Origin: DAOUAJ01 sp034433615
GTDB lineage: Bacteria > Chloroflexota > Anaerolineae > DUEN01
Assembly: GCA_034433615.1 (NCBI GenBank)
Contig: DAOUAJ010000055.1
Coordinates: 1 to 23,262, forward strand
DNA: 23,262 bases
Direction: 5' to 3'
Shown here: one piece after another, positions 1-7,479 of the stretch
Numbering within the stretch: position 1 is the first letter of the stretch
Layout of the letters: each line of letters begins with the position of its first letter
The notes under the pieces: model-generated
Seen by the model: only the letters and a program-made list of their open reading frames with translations
Databases searched by the model: none
What the model was told of the DNA's origin: nothing
Position numbers and translations under genes: made by a program

Positions 1-130
1 TCCCTCGAGCGAGGGTGCCTCGACCTTAGGCCGAGAGAGATGGTAGCACAAGCGTTCCATTTTGTCAAGGAAGGAGGAGGGCGGCTTCCTCCCGTGGGTT
101 TACCTGCGGGTTTCCGCCGCCACAAAATCT

Positions 131-613
131 ATGAACAACATGAGCAACGGGAACGGTCGTGAACCCTGGGATGGTGAAGAGCGCGCCATCCAGACCGACC
201 TCGATCCAGTTCAATTGGCCGAATTGCGGGAGCTGGAAGGGAAAATGGTCCAGAGTCTTGCTTTGTGGCAAGACTCCATCGCTGACGGGGAGATGGAAGA
301 GGAGATAACAGAGGAGAACCGCGTCTTTGTAGATTTCGACCTATACCTGGATGGGCGGAATCTCCTGGAGGTGTACGCAGCCACGATCTATCGCAGCGTT
401 GACGATGATCCGATGGTCGGGTTGGACGCCATCGCTGGTGCTCTGGGTCAGATGGCCGAAGAGGGCGCCATCCTCAGCGAAGTGACTACAGACGAGGAGG
501 ATGGTTTGGTGTTAGTCTTCACCTCCCGGGACGAGGAGATCCTGGTCGCGCCCAGTGGCTGGGTGCTGGGATCATGGGACGAATTGCCCGACGCAGATGC
601 CTGGGATGGATGA
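131..613 (+). CDS. Small acidic hypothetical protein
   Basis: An open frame gives a 160-residue, strongly acidic protein rich in Glu and Asp, with no Cys cluster, signal peptide or membrane segment. I do not recognise the family. Residues 60-160 look like an alternating alpha/beta soluble domain with a Trp-Asp-rich tail. The start is uncertain. ATG 131 and ATG 140 lack a clear ribosome site, and a TTG at 62 would add 23 residues that read like untranslated leader; the purine-rich AAGGAGGAGG at 71-80 is not well spaced for any in-frame start. The frame stays open to the TGA at 611 and the codon bias looks coding. It stands alone, with about 117 bases to the next gene. Confidence 0.6.
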   Translation: MNNMSNGNGREPWDGEERAIQTDLDPVQLAELRELEGKMVQSLALWQDSIADGEMEEEITEENRVFVDFDLYLDGRNLLEVYAATIYRSVDDDPMVGLDAIAGALGQMAEEGAILSEVTTDEEDGLVLVFTSRDEEILVAPSGWVLGSWDELPDADAWDG

Positions 614-730
614 GGATCGCACCTGTGTCAACTGAGGTGGAGCGGTTCGGGCGAGGGTGGATAGGCTCGGTCAGCATCGCCGTTCTTTAAAGGTCACGGA
701 CAACTGCTTGCAAGGGAGGTGTAGTGTACC

Positions 731-1528
731 ATGCGATCACCTTTCCCCGGAATGGATCCGTATCTGGAGGGCTATTTGTGGCCCGACTTCCATCATCGGC
801 TGGCTACCCAGATCAGCGATCAGCTAGCGCCACTCATCGAGCCTCGCTACGTGGCGCGAATCGTCGTGCGAACCGTTATAGAAGATATCGAATCCGGCGA
901 GGCTATCGGGGTGATGATCCCAGACGTGGAGGTTTTCGTCGGACGCCGCGCAGATGAGCGATCAGGATTGGAGCGTGAAGCCGTGGGGACGGCCGTCGGG
1001 GCGATCATGCCGCCGGCGGTCACGCTGCCCCAGCCCCTCTCCATCGAAGTGGATATCCCCTCAGTCGAGATTCGCGATGTGGCCGGTGGCACGCTGGTCA
1101 CGAGCATCGAGCTCCTCTCGCCAATCAACAAACGCGGCGTCGGATGGGACGAATATCAGGCCAGGCGTCGTAAAGTTCTGCAAGCCCAGGCCCACTTGCT
1201 GGAGATTGATCTCTTACGCCGTGGTCGGCGCCCCATCTCGATCATGAGCCTGCCGCGTGCTCACTATTACATTTTCCTGACGCGCGTTCAGCGCCGGGAG
1301 CAGGTGGAGGTCTGGCCAATCCAACTACGCGACCCTCTGCCCGTCGTCCCAGTGCCGCTGCGCCCACCTGACGCCGATGTGCCATTAGATTTGAATGCGG
1401 CGATTGGGACGGTCTACGAGCGGGCCCGCTATCATCTAAGCCTCAACTACACTCAGCCGCCCGATCCGCCGCTGGAGGGCGACGACGCCATGTGGGCCGC
1501 GGCCTTGCTCGGAACCAATGGACGGTGA
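731..1528 (+). CDS. DUF4058 family protein
   Basis: The protein is 265 residues, the usual full length of this family, and opens with the hallmark N-terminus MRSPFPGMDPYLE followed by a Trp-Pro-Asp-Phe-His segment. Other typical features are the central I-E-L-L-S-P-x-N-K stretch (about residues 126-134), with the charged G-x-x-x-Y-x-x-x-R segment after it. The tail contains the usual R-P-P-D-x-D-V-P-L-D-L region and a C-terminal W-A-A-x-L-L helix. GGGAGGT at 714-720 lies about 10 bases before the ATG. The family is common in Cyanobacteria, Planctomycetes and Chloroflexota. It has no established function, although the I-E-x-L-S-P-x-N-K pattern has led to suggestions of a nuclease-like fold. 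It appears to be a single-gene unit, and nothing nearby explains its role. Confidence 0.85.
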   Translation: MRSPFPGMDPYLEGYLWPDFHHRLATQISDQLAPLIEPRYVARIVVRTVIEDIESGEAIGVMIPDVEVFVGRRADERSGLEREAVGTAVGAIMPPAVTLPQPLSIEVDIPSVEIRDVAGGTLVTSIELLSPINKRGVGWDEYQARRRKVLQAQAHLLEIDLLRRGRRPISIMSLPRAHYYIFLTRVQRREQVEVWPIQLRDPLPVVPVPLRPPDADVPLDLNAAIGTVYERARYHLSLNYTQPPDPPLEGDDAMWAAALLGTNGR

Positions 1529-1744
1529 TTTCCAGGGACGTCGGCTTCACACGCCAATTGAGGCCCTCTACTACTTTGAGCCCCTTTCCATAATGGAATC
1601 CCCGTGAGCGTCGCTTGCGTACCGCGCACTACGACCTACTCCTGGGCGACCGCTCCGGTTTTGCGGCGCTCTTGGACCGCTGGACAGGCTCTCATCTGTT
1701 CGCGTCGGGGCGACCGAACAGCACCTTGGCCGGGCTGATCGACG
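1529..1744. other. Gene-poor spacer before the pucR promoter
   Basis: About 215 bases follow the DUF4058 gene with no convincing gene. A 75-codon frame at 1615-1842 has no ribosome site and low-complexity composition, so I do not call it. A short palindrome TTCCATAATGGAA lies near 1586-1598. The region may be decayed coding DNA belonging to the fragment that follows. Confidence 0.4.
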
Positions 1745-1861
1745 GTGTTCCCTGTCATGAAGGGCACGTACCGGTACGAGTTGGGGGTAATGCCCTTTCT
1801 GGGCGATTGGCGAAAGGCAGACGTGTACCGCCGGGCTGTTGAGTACAACCTGCCGTTAGTT
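1745..1861 (+). pseudogene. Possible remnant of a GH38-like alpha-mannosidase
   Basis: Reading the frame from 1745 gives a 39-residue stretch containing G-T-Y-R-Y-E-L, G-D-W-R and A-V-E-Y-N-L-P-L. This resembles the block G-T-H-x-F-x-Y-A-L-x-P-x-x-G-D-W-x-x-A near the C-terminal part of glycoside hydrolase family 38. Upstream, the same frame is closed by TGA at 1736, and neither other frame continues the similarity. Downstream it runs straight into the promoter of the next gene. It can only be a decayed fragment, and the family match is from memory. Confidence 0.3.
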
Positions 1862-1866
1862 AGAAC

Positions 1867-1896
1867 TTGTCACTTTCACCAGCTTGCAGCTATAAT
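1867..1896 (+). promoter_or_regulatory. Sigma-70 promoter for the PucR-family regulator
   Basis: A -35 box TTGTCA (1867-1872) is separated by 18 bases from a perfect -10 box TATAAT (1891-1896). The predicted start is near 1903, which gives a leader of about 70 bases before the GTG start at 1976. Confidence 0.7.
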
Positions 1897-1923
1897 ACTC
1901 GCAGGCAGACGCAGGGCCGCGGG

Positions 1924-1948
1924 GCCGGGGGCACAGAAGGCCCCCGGC
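1924..1948 (+). promoter_or_regulatory. GC-rich hairpin in the pucR leader
   Basis: A perfect 9-bp stem is formed by GCCGGGGGC (1924-1932) and GCCCCCGGC (1940-1948) around a 7-base loop. It lies between the promoter and the regulator gene and is followed by a short T run (TTTCGATT). It could be a weak attenuator or a structure affecting translation of the gene 28 bases downstream. Confidence 0.5.
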
Positions 1949-1975
1949 TTTCGATTACGTAGAGGATCATATAAG

Positions 1976-3577
1976 GTGACAGTGTCAAGCCCGGTGACCG
2001 TGGGAGAGGTATGGCGACTGGCGTTGCCGGAGCCGACTGTGCTCCTGGCTGGACGCGCTCACCTGGGCCGCGCGGTCAGTTGGACATGCGTCATGCGCCC
2101 CACCCCTCCGGCATTCCCCCGCCTGGAAGGCAACGAGCTGGCGTTGGTTAACGTCGAAGACTTGCGTTACCTGGAGGGGCTCTCTCTGGCTCGGATTGTG
2201 CGCGGTCTGCACAAGGCGGAAGTATCCGCCATCGCTGTGATCGGAGCCGTCAGCCCGGAGGCGGTGACAGCAGCCGAAGAAGTAGGCATGCCGCTGCTTG
2301 CCCTGCCGGAAGGGACCGTGGCCAGCGCGGTGGAACGGGCTGTCATCCGGTTAATCGTGGACCGTGAGGCAGCGCTGGAGCGATACCGCTCACAAATCGC
2401 CCGCCAACTGGCTGAGATCGCGATGGCCAATCGGGGCTGGGACGCGTTGGCTGGTGCACTGGCGCGCGCCAGCCACAAGACCGTCATCGTCCAGGACGCC
2501 ATGCTGCATGTTTTGGGACAGGCACCCGGGCCTGGCCCTCTATTGCCGCTACGGCCAGAGGAGGTTAGCGGCCTGGTAACGCCCTCTTTGTTGCCGGCTG
2601 GAGATAGCGGTATTAGCCGGCTGGTGCTCCCTATTCACGTCGAAGGGGAGCTGGCCGGCTATCTCTCCTTGCTGGGGGTGCCAGGGAGGTTTGATGCCAG
2701 CGATCATATCGTGGCCGAGCAAGGGGCGCTGCTCTGCGCGCTGGAGATGGCCAAGGAACGGGCGATCAGCGGCGCAGAAGCGCAGCAGCGTATTCAGTTC
2801 CTGAACGAACTGCTGGACGGCCACGACCTCGATCCGGCCGTGCTGGCCCGGCGCGCGCAACCGTTTGATTATGATCCCTCGCCGCCGCAGATGGTGATGG
2901 TGTTGGGCATAATCGAAGGCCAGGAGCCGGACCCAGGCCGCCTGGCACAACGGGTCAAGGAAGAGCTGACACAACGGCGCGTGGCCGGCTTCGTCGCCGT
3001 CCGTCCCGAGTCCTCCGCACCGGTGCTGGCTATCTATCCGCTGCCTGCTGAATCGCCCGGCCGGGCCGGACGACGGCTGGCGCGTTCCCTGATTGAGGCT
3101 TTGGAGAAGCAGTTCCCGCAGGCTCCACTGGTGGGGGGCCTCAGCCGCCCATTGCGTAAGCTGTCCGAGATCAAAGAGGCGTTAAGTGAGGCGGAGCAGG
3201 CGTGGTCGCTGGGGCGACATCTGGCGGCGGCAGGGGGCAGCCGCATCACAGACGCCACGGAGCTGGGGGTCTATCGGCTGCTGTTGCCATTAGAAGGCTC
3301 ACCAGCTCTCCCCACTTTTTATCGAGAGACCATCGGCGTCCTGGAAGAGTACGACCAGCGTCATGGCACCGATCTGATGCACACATTGGATGTTTATTTC
3401 GCCCAGTTGGGCAACCTCAGCCGCACGGCCGAGGTGATGCACCTGCACCGAAACACACTGATCTATCGTTTAGAGCGCATCGCCGCCATTCTGGGCGTTG
3501 ACCTGGACGATGCTGAGGTGCGCCTGCGTCTTCAGTTGGCGCTGAAAGCGCGACAGATTCTAGAACGTAATACGTGA
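1976..3577 (+). CDS. PucR-family transcriptional regulator
   Basis: The protein is 533 residues. The N-terminal part (about 8-125) matches the PucR N-terminal ligand-sensing domain. A GAF-like segment follows (about 160-275), then a GGDEF-like region (about 300-420). The C-terminus (about 465-530) is the PucR-type helix-turn-helix, with L-D-V-Y-F, N-L-S-R-T-A-E and L-H-R-N-T-L-I-Y-R-L. Such proteins activate or repress genes for purine, amino-acid or amine use in response to a small ligand. The GTG at 1976 is chosen because AGAGGA (1961-1966) lies 9 bases upstream and a sigma-70 promoter with leader precedes it; a longer in-frame reading from 1745 would translate across that promoter. The stop codon lies inside an inverted repeat shared with the spacer before glnA. 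The position upstream of glutamine synthetase and an importer makes it the likely local regulator, though its ligand cannot be read from sequence. Confidence 0.85.
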   Translation: MTVSSPVTVGEVWRLALPEPTVLLAGRAHLGRAVSWTCVMRPTPPAFPRLEGNELALVNVEDLRYLEGLSLARIVRGLHKAEVSAIAVIGAVSPEAVTAAEEVGMPLLALPEGTVASAVERAVIRLIVDREAALERYRSQIARQLAEIAMANRGWDALAGALARASHKTVIVQDAMLHVLGQAPGPGPLLPLRPEEVSGLVTPSLLPAGDSGISRLVLPIHVEGELAGYLSLLGVPGRFDASDHIVAEQGALLCALEMAKERAISGAEAQQRIQFLNELLDGHDLDPAVLARRAQPFDYDPSPPQMVMVLGIIEGQEPDPGRLAQRVKEELTQRRVAGFVAVRPESSAPVLAIYPLPAESPGRAGRRLARSLIEALEKQFPQAPLVGGLSRPLRKLSEIKEALSEAEQAWSLGRHLAAAGGSRITDATELGVYRLLLPLEGSPALPTFYRETIGVLEEYDQRHGTDLMHTLDVYFAQLGNLSRTAEVMHLHRNTLIYRLERIAAILGVDLDDAEVRLRLQLALKARQILERNT

Positions 3578-3617
3578 TGCGTAAAGCGTAAAGGTCTCAC
3601 GCATCATGTATTACGTT
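3564..3617. repeat. Long inverted repeat across the pucR stop codon
   Basis: The arms AACGTAATACGTGATGCGT (3564-3582) and ACGCATCATGTATTACGTT (3599-3617) are reverse complements over 19 bases with one difference, around a 16-base loop. The left arm contains the TGA of the regulator gene. The stretch can be cut into 7-base units such as ACGTGAT, GCGTAAA and GCGTAAA. The core ACGTGATGCGT recurs in the hairpin at 10845-10884. It may serve as a terminator or processing site between pucR and glnA. Confidence 0.75.
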
Positions 3618-3638
3618 TTACGTATCAAGGGGTGCTCT

Positions 3639-4979
3639 ATGTGGCGTGATCCTGCTCAAATCGAGCGTGTGGAAGAGATTGTCAAGAAGGCCGGTGTGCA
3701 GTTCATCAATTTGCAATTCACTGACATCGTGGGCAGCGTCAAGCAGGTGACCATCCCGGTCAGCGAATGGCACGTCGCCGTTGACCATGGCATCTGGTTC
3801 GATGGATCGTCCATCGAGGGGTTTGCCCGTATCGCCGAAAGCGACATGTACCTGACGCCGGACCTGTCTACCTTTGCGGTCATCCCGTGGGAATCGGAGG
3901 GGCTGGTCACGGCACGCTGCATTTGCGATGTGTACACGCCCCGTAGCGAACCTTTCGCCGGCGACCCGCGTTATGTGCTCAAACGGATGATGGCCGAGGC
4001 GGCGGAGATGGGCTTTGTGTACAACACCGGCCCTGAACTGGAATTTTTTCTCTTCCGCCCCGGCCCTGACGGTCTGCCGACGACCAAACCTCATGACCTA
4101 GCCAGTTACTTCGACGTGTCTACCGACCTGGCTCACAACGTGCGGCGGCAGATGGTCAAGGCACTCAATGGGTTCGGCATCGCTGTAGAGTCCGCGCATC
4201 ACGAGGTCTCCACCGGCCAACACGAGATTGACTTTCGCTATGGCCCGGCCGTGGCGACGGCCGATAACGCCGTCACGCTGCGGGTCACACTGAAAGCGAT
4301 CGCCCAACGGAACGGCCTGTATTGCACATTTATGCCCAAGCCGGTCGCCGGCATCAACGGTTCCGGTATGCACACGCACCAGAGCCTGGCCGACAAGGAT
4401 ACGGGCAAGAATGTCTTTGCGGATCCTGATGATGAATACGGGCTTTCGACCATCGCCAGGCAGTTCATCGCCGGCCAGTTGGCGCACGCTCGCGGCATGT
4501 CGGCCGTCATCGCGCCGCTGGTCAACTCTTATAAGCGGCTGGTGCCGGGGTACGAAGCACCTGTCTACATTTCCTGGGCGCGCATCAATCGCGCGGCCCT
4601 GATCCGCATCCCGCGCGCCAGCCCAGACCGTCCCGAATCGGCACGTATCGAGCTGCGCTGCCCCGATCCTTCGGCTAACCCGTATCTGGCTTTCGCCGTC
4701 ATGCTGGCGGCCGGCCTGGACGGTATCCGTCAAAAGATGGAGCCCCCACCGCCGGCCGAGGAGAACTTGTACGAGATTGACAGCGCGCGCAGTGGGCTGC
4801 AGACTCTGCCCAGTTCCCTGGAAGAGGCACTGGACGAACTGGAGAAGGACGAGGTGATCCAGGCGGCGCTGGGTAGCCATGTCTACGAACGGTACATGGA
4901 AGCCAAACGCCTGGAATGGGAAGATTACCGCGTCTCGGTGAGCCAGTGGGAGCTGGATCGCTATCTGGCCATTTACTGA
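3639..4979 (+). CDS. glnA: Glutamine synthetase type I, alpha subgroup
   Basis: This enzyme joins ammonia to glutamate using ATP. The protein is 446 residues, as in Bacillus or archaeal GSI-alpha enzymes, and lacks the roughly 25-residue insert of the beta type. Visible signatures are F-D-G-S-S-I-E-G-F (ammonium-site Asp), G-P-E-L-E-F-F-L-F (metal Glu pair), H-H-E-V-S-T-G-Q-H-E-I-D-F, N-G-S-G-M-H (catalytic His), L-V-P-G-Y-E-A-P (flap Glu) and R-I-E-L-R-C-P-D-P (ATP/glutamate Arg). The region matching the adenylylation loop reads N-L-Y-E-I-D-S and lacks the D-L-P-P-E-E context, so GlnE control is unlikely. ATG 3639 is chosen because AAGGGG (3627-3632) sits 6 bases before it; an upstream ATG at 3606 lies inside the inverted repeat. 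A role as a gamma-glutamyl-amine ligase is possible given the neighbours, but the active site looks like a true GS. Confidence 0.9.
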   Translation: MWRDPAQIERVEEIVKKAGVQFINLQFTDIVGSVKQVTIPVSEWHVAVDHGIWFDGSSIEGFARIAESDMYLTPDLSTFAVIPWESEGLVTARCICDVYTPRSEPFAGDPRYVLKRMMAEAAEMGFVYNTGPELEFFLFRPGPDGLPTTKPHDLASYFDVSTDLAHNVRRQMVKALNGFGIAVESAHHEVSTGQHEIDFRYGPAVATADNAVTLRVTLKAIAQRNGLYCTFMPKPVAGINGSGMHTHQSLADKDTGKNVFADPDDEYGLSTIARQFIAGQLAHARGMSAVIAPLVNSYKRLVPGYEAPVYISWARINRAALIRIPRASPDRPESARIELRCPDPSANPYLAFAVMLAAGLDGIRQKMEPPPPAEENLYEIDSARSGLQTLPSSLEEALDELEKDEVIQAALGSHVYERYMEAKRLEWEDYRVSVSQWELDRYLAIY

Positions 4980-5073
4980 GATTCGCGTTGCCTTGCTATG
5001 CCTGACGATCCGTCATCAGGCCTCACCCTTCCATGTCAACCTCTTTCAGTGGTCAAGTTCAGGATGATCGTCC

Positions 5074-5859
5074 ATGCCGAATGATCAGATTCTGTTGCGG
5101 GTTGACCATCTCGCCAAGTCGTTCCGTGGCCTGGTCGCCGTCAACGACTACTCCTTGCAGCTTCGGCAGGGGGAGATCCTCGGCATTATCGGGCCGAACG
5201 GCGCCGGCAAAACCACGGTCTTTAACTTGCTGACTGGGTATATCCGCCCCACGCGGGGAACCATCTGGTTCCAGGGACGCGACATCACCCGCCTCTCGCC
5301 GGATGAAATCGCCACGTTGGGGATCGGCCGCACTTTCCAGAATGTACGCCTCTTTCCGAGTATGACCGTCCTGGACAATGTGAAATGTGCTCAGCAATTG
5401 CGCGATCCAGACAGCTTGTTCACCACCTTGTTGACCTGGCCGTCATTTGTGGCTCGTGAGCGCAGGCTGATGCAGCAATCGCTGGAGCAACTGGCCCTCT
5501 TCGGCCTCGATCGTCAGGCCCATATGCCCGCCACAGCCCTGTCTTACGGCGATCAACGTCGGCTGGAGATTGTGCGAGCGCTGGCATTACGGCCCCAGTT
5601 GCTATTGCTGGATGAGCCGACAGCAGGCATGAGTCCTCACGAAAGCACCAGTGTGCTGCACCTTATCCGGCGCATTCGCGATGAATACAATCTGACCATC
5701 ATCATCGTCGAGCACAACATGCCTGTCGTCATGCAGTTGTGCGAGCGGATCCAGGTGTTGAGCTACGGCCAGATCATCGCCGAGGGATCCCCTGAACAGG
5801 TGCGCGCGAACCCGCGGGTGATCGAGGCTTACCTGGGAAAGGCGGAAGCGTATGCTTAA
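5074..5859 (+). CDS. livG: Branched-chain amino acid/amide ABC importer, ATPase LivG
   Basis: The protein is 261 residues and is a cytoplasmic ATPase driving solute import. Walker A is G-P-N-G-A-G-K-T-T (about 40-48). The Q-loop region R-T-F-Q-N-V-R-L-F is typical of LivG. The signature motif is L-S-Y-G-D-Q-R-R-L-E-I, Walker B is L-L-L-L-D-E-P, followed by A-G-M-S-P-H-E and the switch His in I-V-E-H-N-M. It is the first gene of livGFHM and overlaps livF by 8 bases. The 94-base gap after glnA holds a small inverted repeat (GCCTGA 5000-5005 with TCAGGC 5016-5021), so co-transcription with glnA is possible. The ribosome site is weak (AGGATGAT). Confidence 0.92.
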   Translation: MPNDQILLRVDHLAKSFRGLVAVNDYSLQLRQGEILGIIGPNGAGKTTVFNLLTGYIRPTRGTIWFQGRDITRLSPDEIATLGIGRTFQNVRLFPSMTVLDNVKCAQQLRDPDSLFTTLLTWPSFVARERRLMQQSLEQLALFGLDRQAHMPATALSYGDQRRLEIVRALALRPQLLLLDEPTAGMSPHESTSVLHLIRRIRDEYNLTIIIVEHNMPVVMQLCERIQVLSYGQIIAEGSPEQVRANPRVIEAYLGKAEAYA

Positions 5860-6568
5860 GCTCGAAGATGTCCATGTCTACTATGGCCAGGTGCACGCGC
5901 TGAAAGGCATCACCCTCGAGGTTCAGGAGGGGGAATTGGTTGCCTTGTTGGGGGCCAATGGTGCTGGCAAGTCTACGACTCTCATGACCACGTCGGGCAT
6001 CTTGAAGCCGCGTAGCGGCCGCCTCATCTACGAAAGACATGATCTGACCAGGCTCAACCCCTATGAGATTGTGCAGTTGGGCGTGATCCAGTGCCCCGAG
6101 GGGCGACGCATTTTCGGCGGGCTGACAGTGGTGGAGAATCTGCTCATGGGAGCAGCGCGCCGACATGATCGTCGTAGCGTGCGGGAGGACATGGAACGGG
6201 TGTTTTCACTCTTCCCTGTGCTCGGCCAGCGCGCGCGCCAGACCGGGGCAACGCTGAGCGGTGGTGAGCAGCAGATGTTGGCCATCGGTCGGGCGTTGAT
6301 GGCGCGTCCGCGCCTGTTGATGCTGGATGAACCCTCGCTGGGGCTGGCTCCCCTCGTCGTGCAGGCCATTTTCGACGTGATTCGGCAACTGCACGCACAG
6401 GGCGTAACGATCTTGCTCGTTGAACAGAACGCCCGCCAGGCATTGCAGGTGGCCGATCGTTGTTATCTGCTGGAGACCGGGAGTGTGGTCATCAGCGGCT
6501 CCGTAGCAGAGTTGCGTGCCCACCCTGAACTCGAGCGATTCTATCTGGGAGGCTCGGCTGCCCTCTGA
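5852..6568 (+). CDS. livF: Branched-chain amino acid/amide ABC importer, ATPase LivF
   Basis: The protein is 238 residues, the normal length for LivF. Walker A is G-A-N-G-A-G-K-S-T-T, the C-E-G-R-R-I-F-G-G-L-T-V-V-E-N-L block is characteristic of LivF, the signature is L-S-G-G-E-Q-Q-M-L-A-I, Walker B is L-L-M-L-D-E-P-S-L-G-L-A-P, and the switch His of ABC ATPases is replaced by the usual LivF V-E-Q-N. The start codon lies inside the end of livG, indicating translational coupling. It should form a heterodimeric ATPase with LivG under the LivH/LivM membrane pair. Confidence 0.92.
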   Translation: MLKLEDVHVYYGQVHALKGITLEVQEGELVALLGANGAGKSTTLMTTSGILKPRSGRLIYERHDLTRLNPYEIVQLGVIQCPEGRRIFGGLTVVENLLMGAARRHDRRSVREDMERVFSLFPVLGQRARQTGATLSGGEQQMLAIGRALMARPRLLMLDEPSLGLAPLVVQAIFDVIRQLHAQGVTILLVEQNARQALQVADRCYLLETGSVVISGSVAELRAHPELERFYLGGSAAL

Positions 6569-6582
6569 AGGGGATGTTCCAC

Positions 6583-7479
6583 ATGACTCCTATCCAGTTC
6601 CTCCTCCAACAGGCGATCAATGCGATCAGCATCGGCAGTTTGTACGCGCTGATGGCTATCGGGCTGGCGATGGTGTTCGGCATCCTGCGTCTGATCAACT
6701 TCGCCCACGGTGATCTCATCATGGTTGGCAGTTACACAGCCTTGCTCTTGTTGACAGCCGGCGTGCCGTTCTGGGCTGCAGGGCTTGCCGGCATCGCGGC
6801 CAGCACCATCGCTGGACTGATCATGGAGCGTGTGGCGTACCGGCCTATCCGAGGAGCACCAGATGTGGCCATGCTGCTGACCTCATTCGCGGTGACGATT
6901 TTCCTGGAAAACACCGCTGTCCTCCTTTTCCGCCCCACCTCGCGACCGTTCCCTGCGCCAGCCCTGCTGGGCACGACCGTGGAATTTGGCTCGTTGCGCA
7001 TTGCCAGCGTAGACCTGATCGCAATCCTGGTGAGTGGCGTACTGTTGGTGTTATTGACGGTCTTTGTCACCCACACGGAGGTGGGGATTTCGATGCGGGC
7101 TGCTTCGCAGGATCTGTTAGCTGCGCAATTGATGGGCATCAACGTCAACAAGGTCATCGCCTACGCTTTTGCCATCGGCTCCATGCTGGCCGGTGTGGTT
7201 GGCTTGCTATGGAGCGCTCGCGTGGGCAAGATTGACCCGCTGATGGGGTTTTACCCTGTGCTCAAAGCATTCGTGGCTTCAGTGATTGGGGGGCTGGGCA
7301 GCCTGCCGGGGGCCGTACTGGGTGGCTACCTGCTGGGCATCCTGGAGATCCTGCTGCAGGGCCTGCTACCGGCGTCGCTGACGCCGTTTCGCGACGCCTT
7401 CGTGTTCGCGGCGTTGATCATCCTGCTCCTGTTCCGGCCCAACGGTATCCTGGGTCCCACCGAGAGAGAGAAGATTTGA
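6583..7479 (+). CDS. livH: Branched-chain amino acid/amide ABC importer, permease LivH
   Basis: A polytopic inner-membrane protein of 298 residues. The segment G-L-A-M-V-F-G-I-L-R-L-I-N-F-A-H-G near the N-terminus is diagnostic for LivH permeases, and the coupling region V-A-S-V-I-G-G-L-G-S-L-P-G-A appears near residue 230. About eight hydrophobic segments are visible. ATG 6583 is preferred over ATG 6574, since AAGGGG (6568-6573) is 9 bases from 6583 but touches 6574. The livM start overlaps the stop by one base (TGATG). Substrate specificity of such permeases ranges from branched-chain amino acids to amides and urea and cannot be read here. Confidence 0.9.
   Translation: MTPIQFLLQQAINAISIGSLYALMAIGLAMVFGILRLINFAHGDLIMVGSYTALLLLTAGVPFWAAGLAGIAASTIAGLIMERVAYRPIRGAPDVAMLLTSFAVTIFLENTAVLLFRPTSRPFPAPALLGTTVEFGSLRIASVDLIAILVSGVLLVLLTVFVTHTEVGISMRAASQDLLAAQLMGINVNKVIAYAFAIGSMLAGVVGLLWSARVGKIDPLMGFYPVLKAFVASVIGGLGSLPGAVLGGYLLGILEILLQGLLPASLTPFRDAFVFAALIILLLFRPNGILGPTEREKI

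Noticed and set aside
1615..1842. 75-residue plus-strand frame after the DUF4058 gene
   Set aside because: No ribosome site, no recognisable family, and it overlaps the better-supported remnant frame.
1745..1975. N-terminal extension of the PucR regulator to 1745
   Set aside because: It would translate through a good promoter and a GC-rich hairpin; GTG 1976 has its own ribosome site and begins where the family domain begins.
4098..4880. Long minus-strand frame opposite the GSI-alpha gene
   Set aside because: It is antisense to a well-supported enzyme gene and arises from third-position GC bias.
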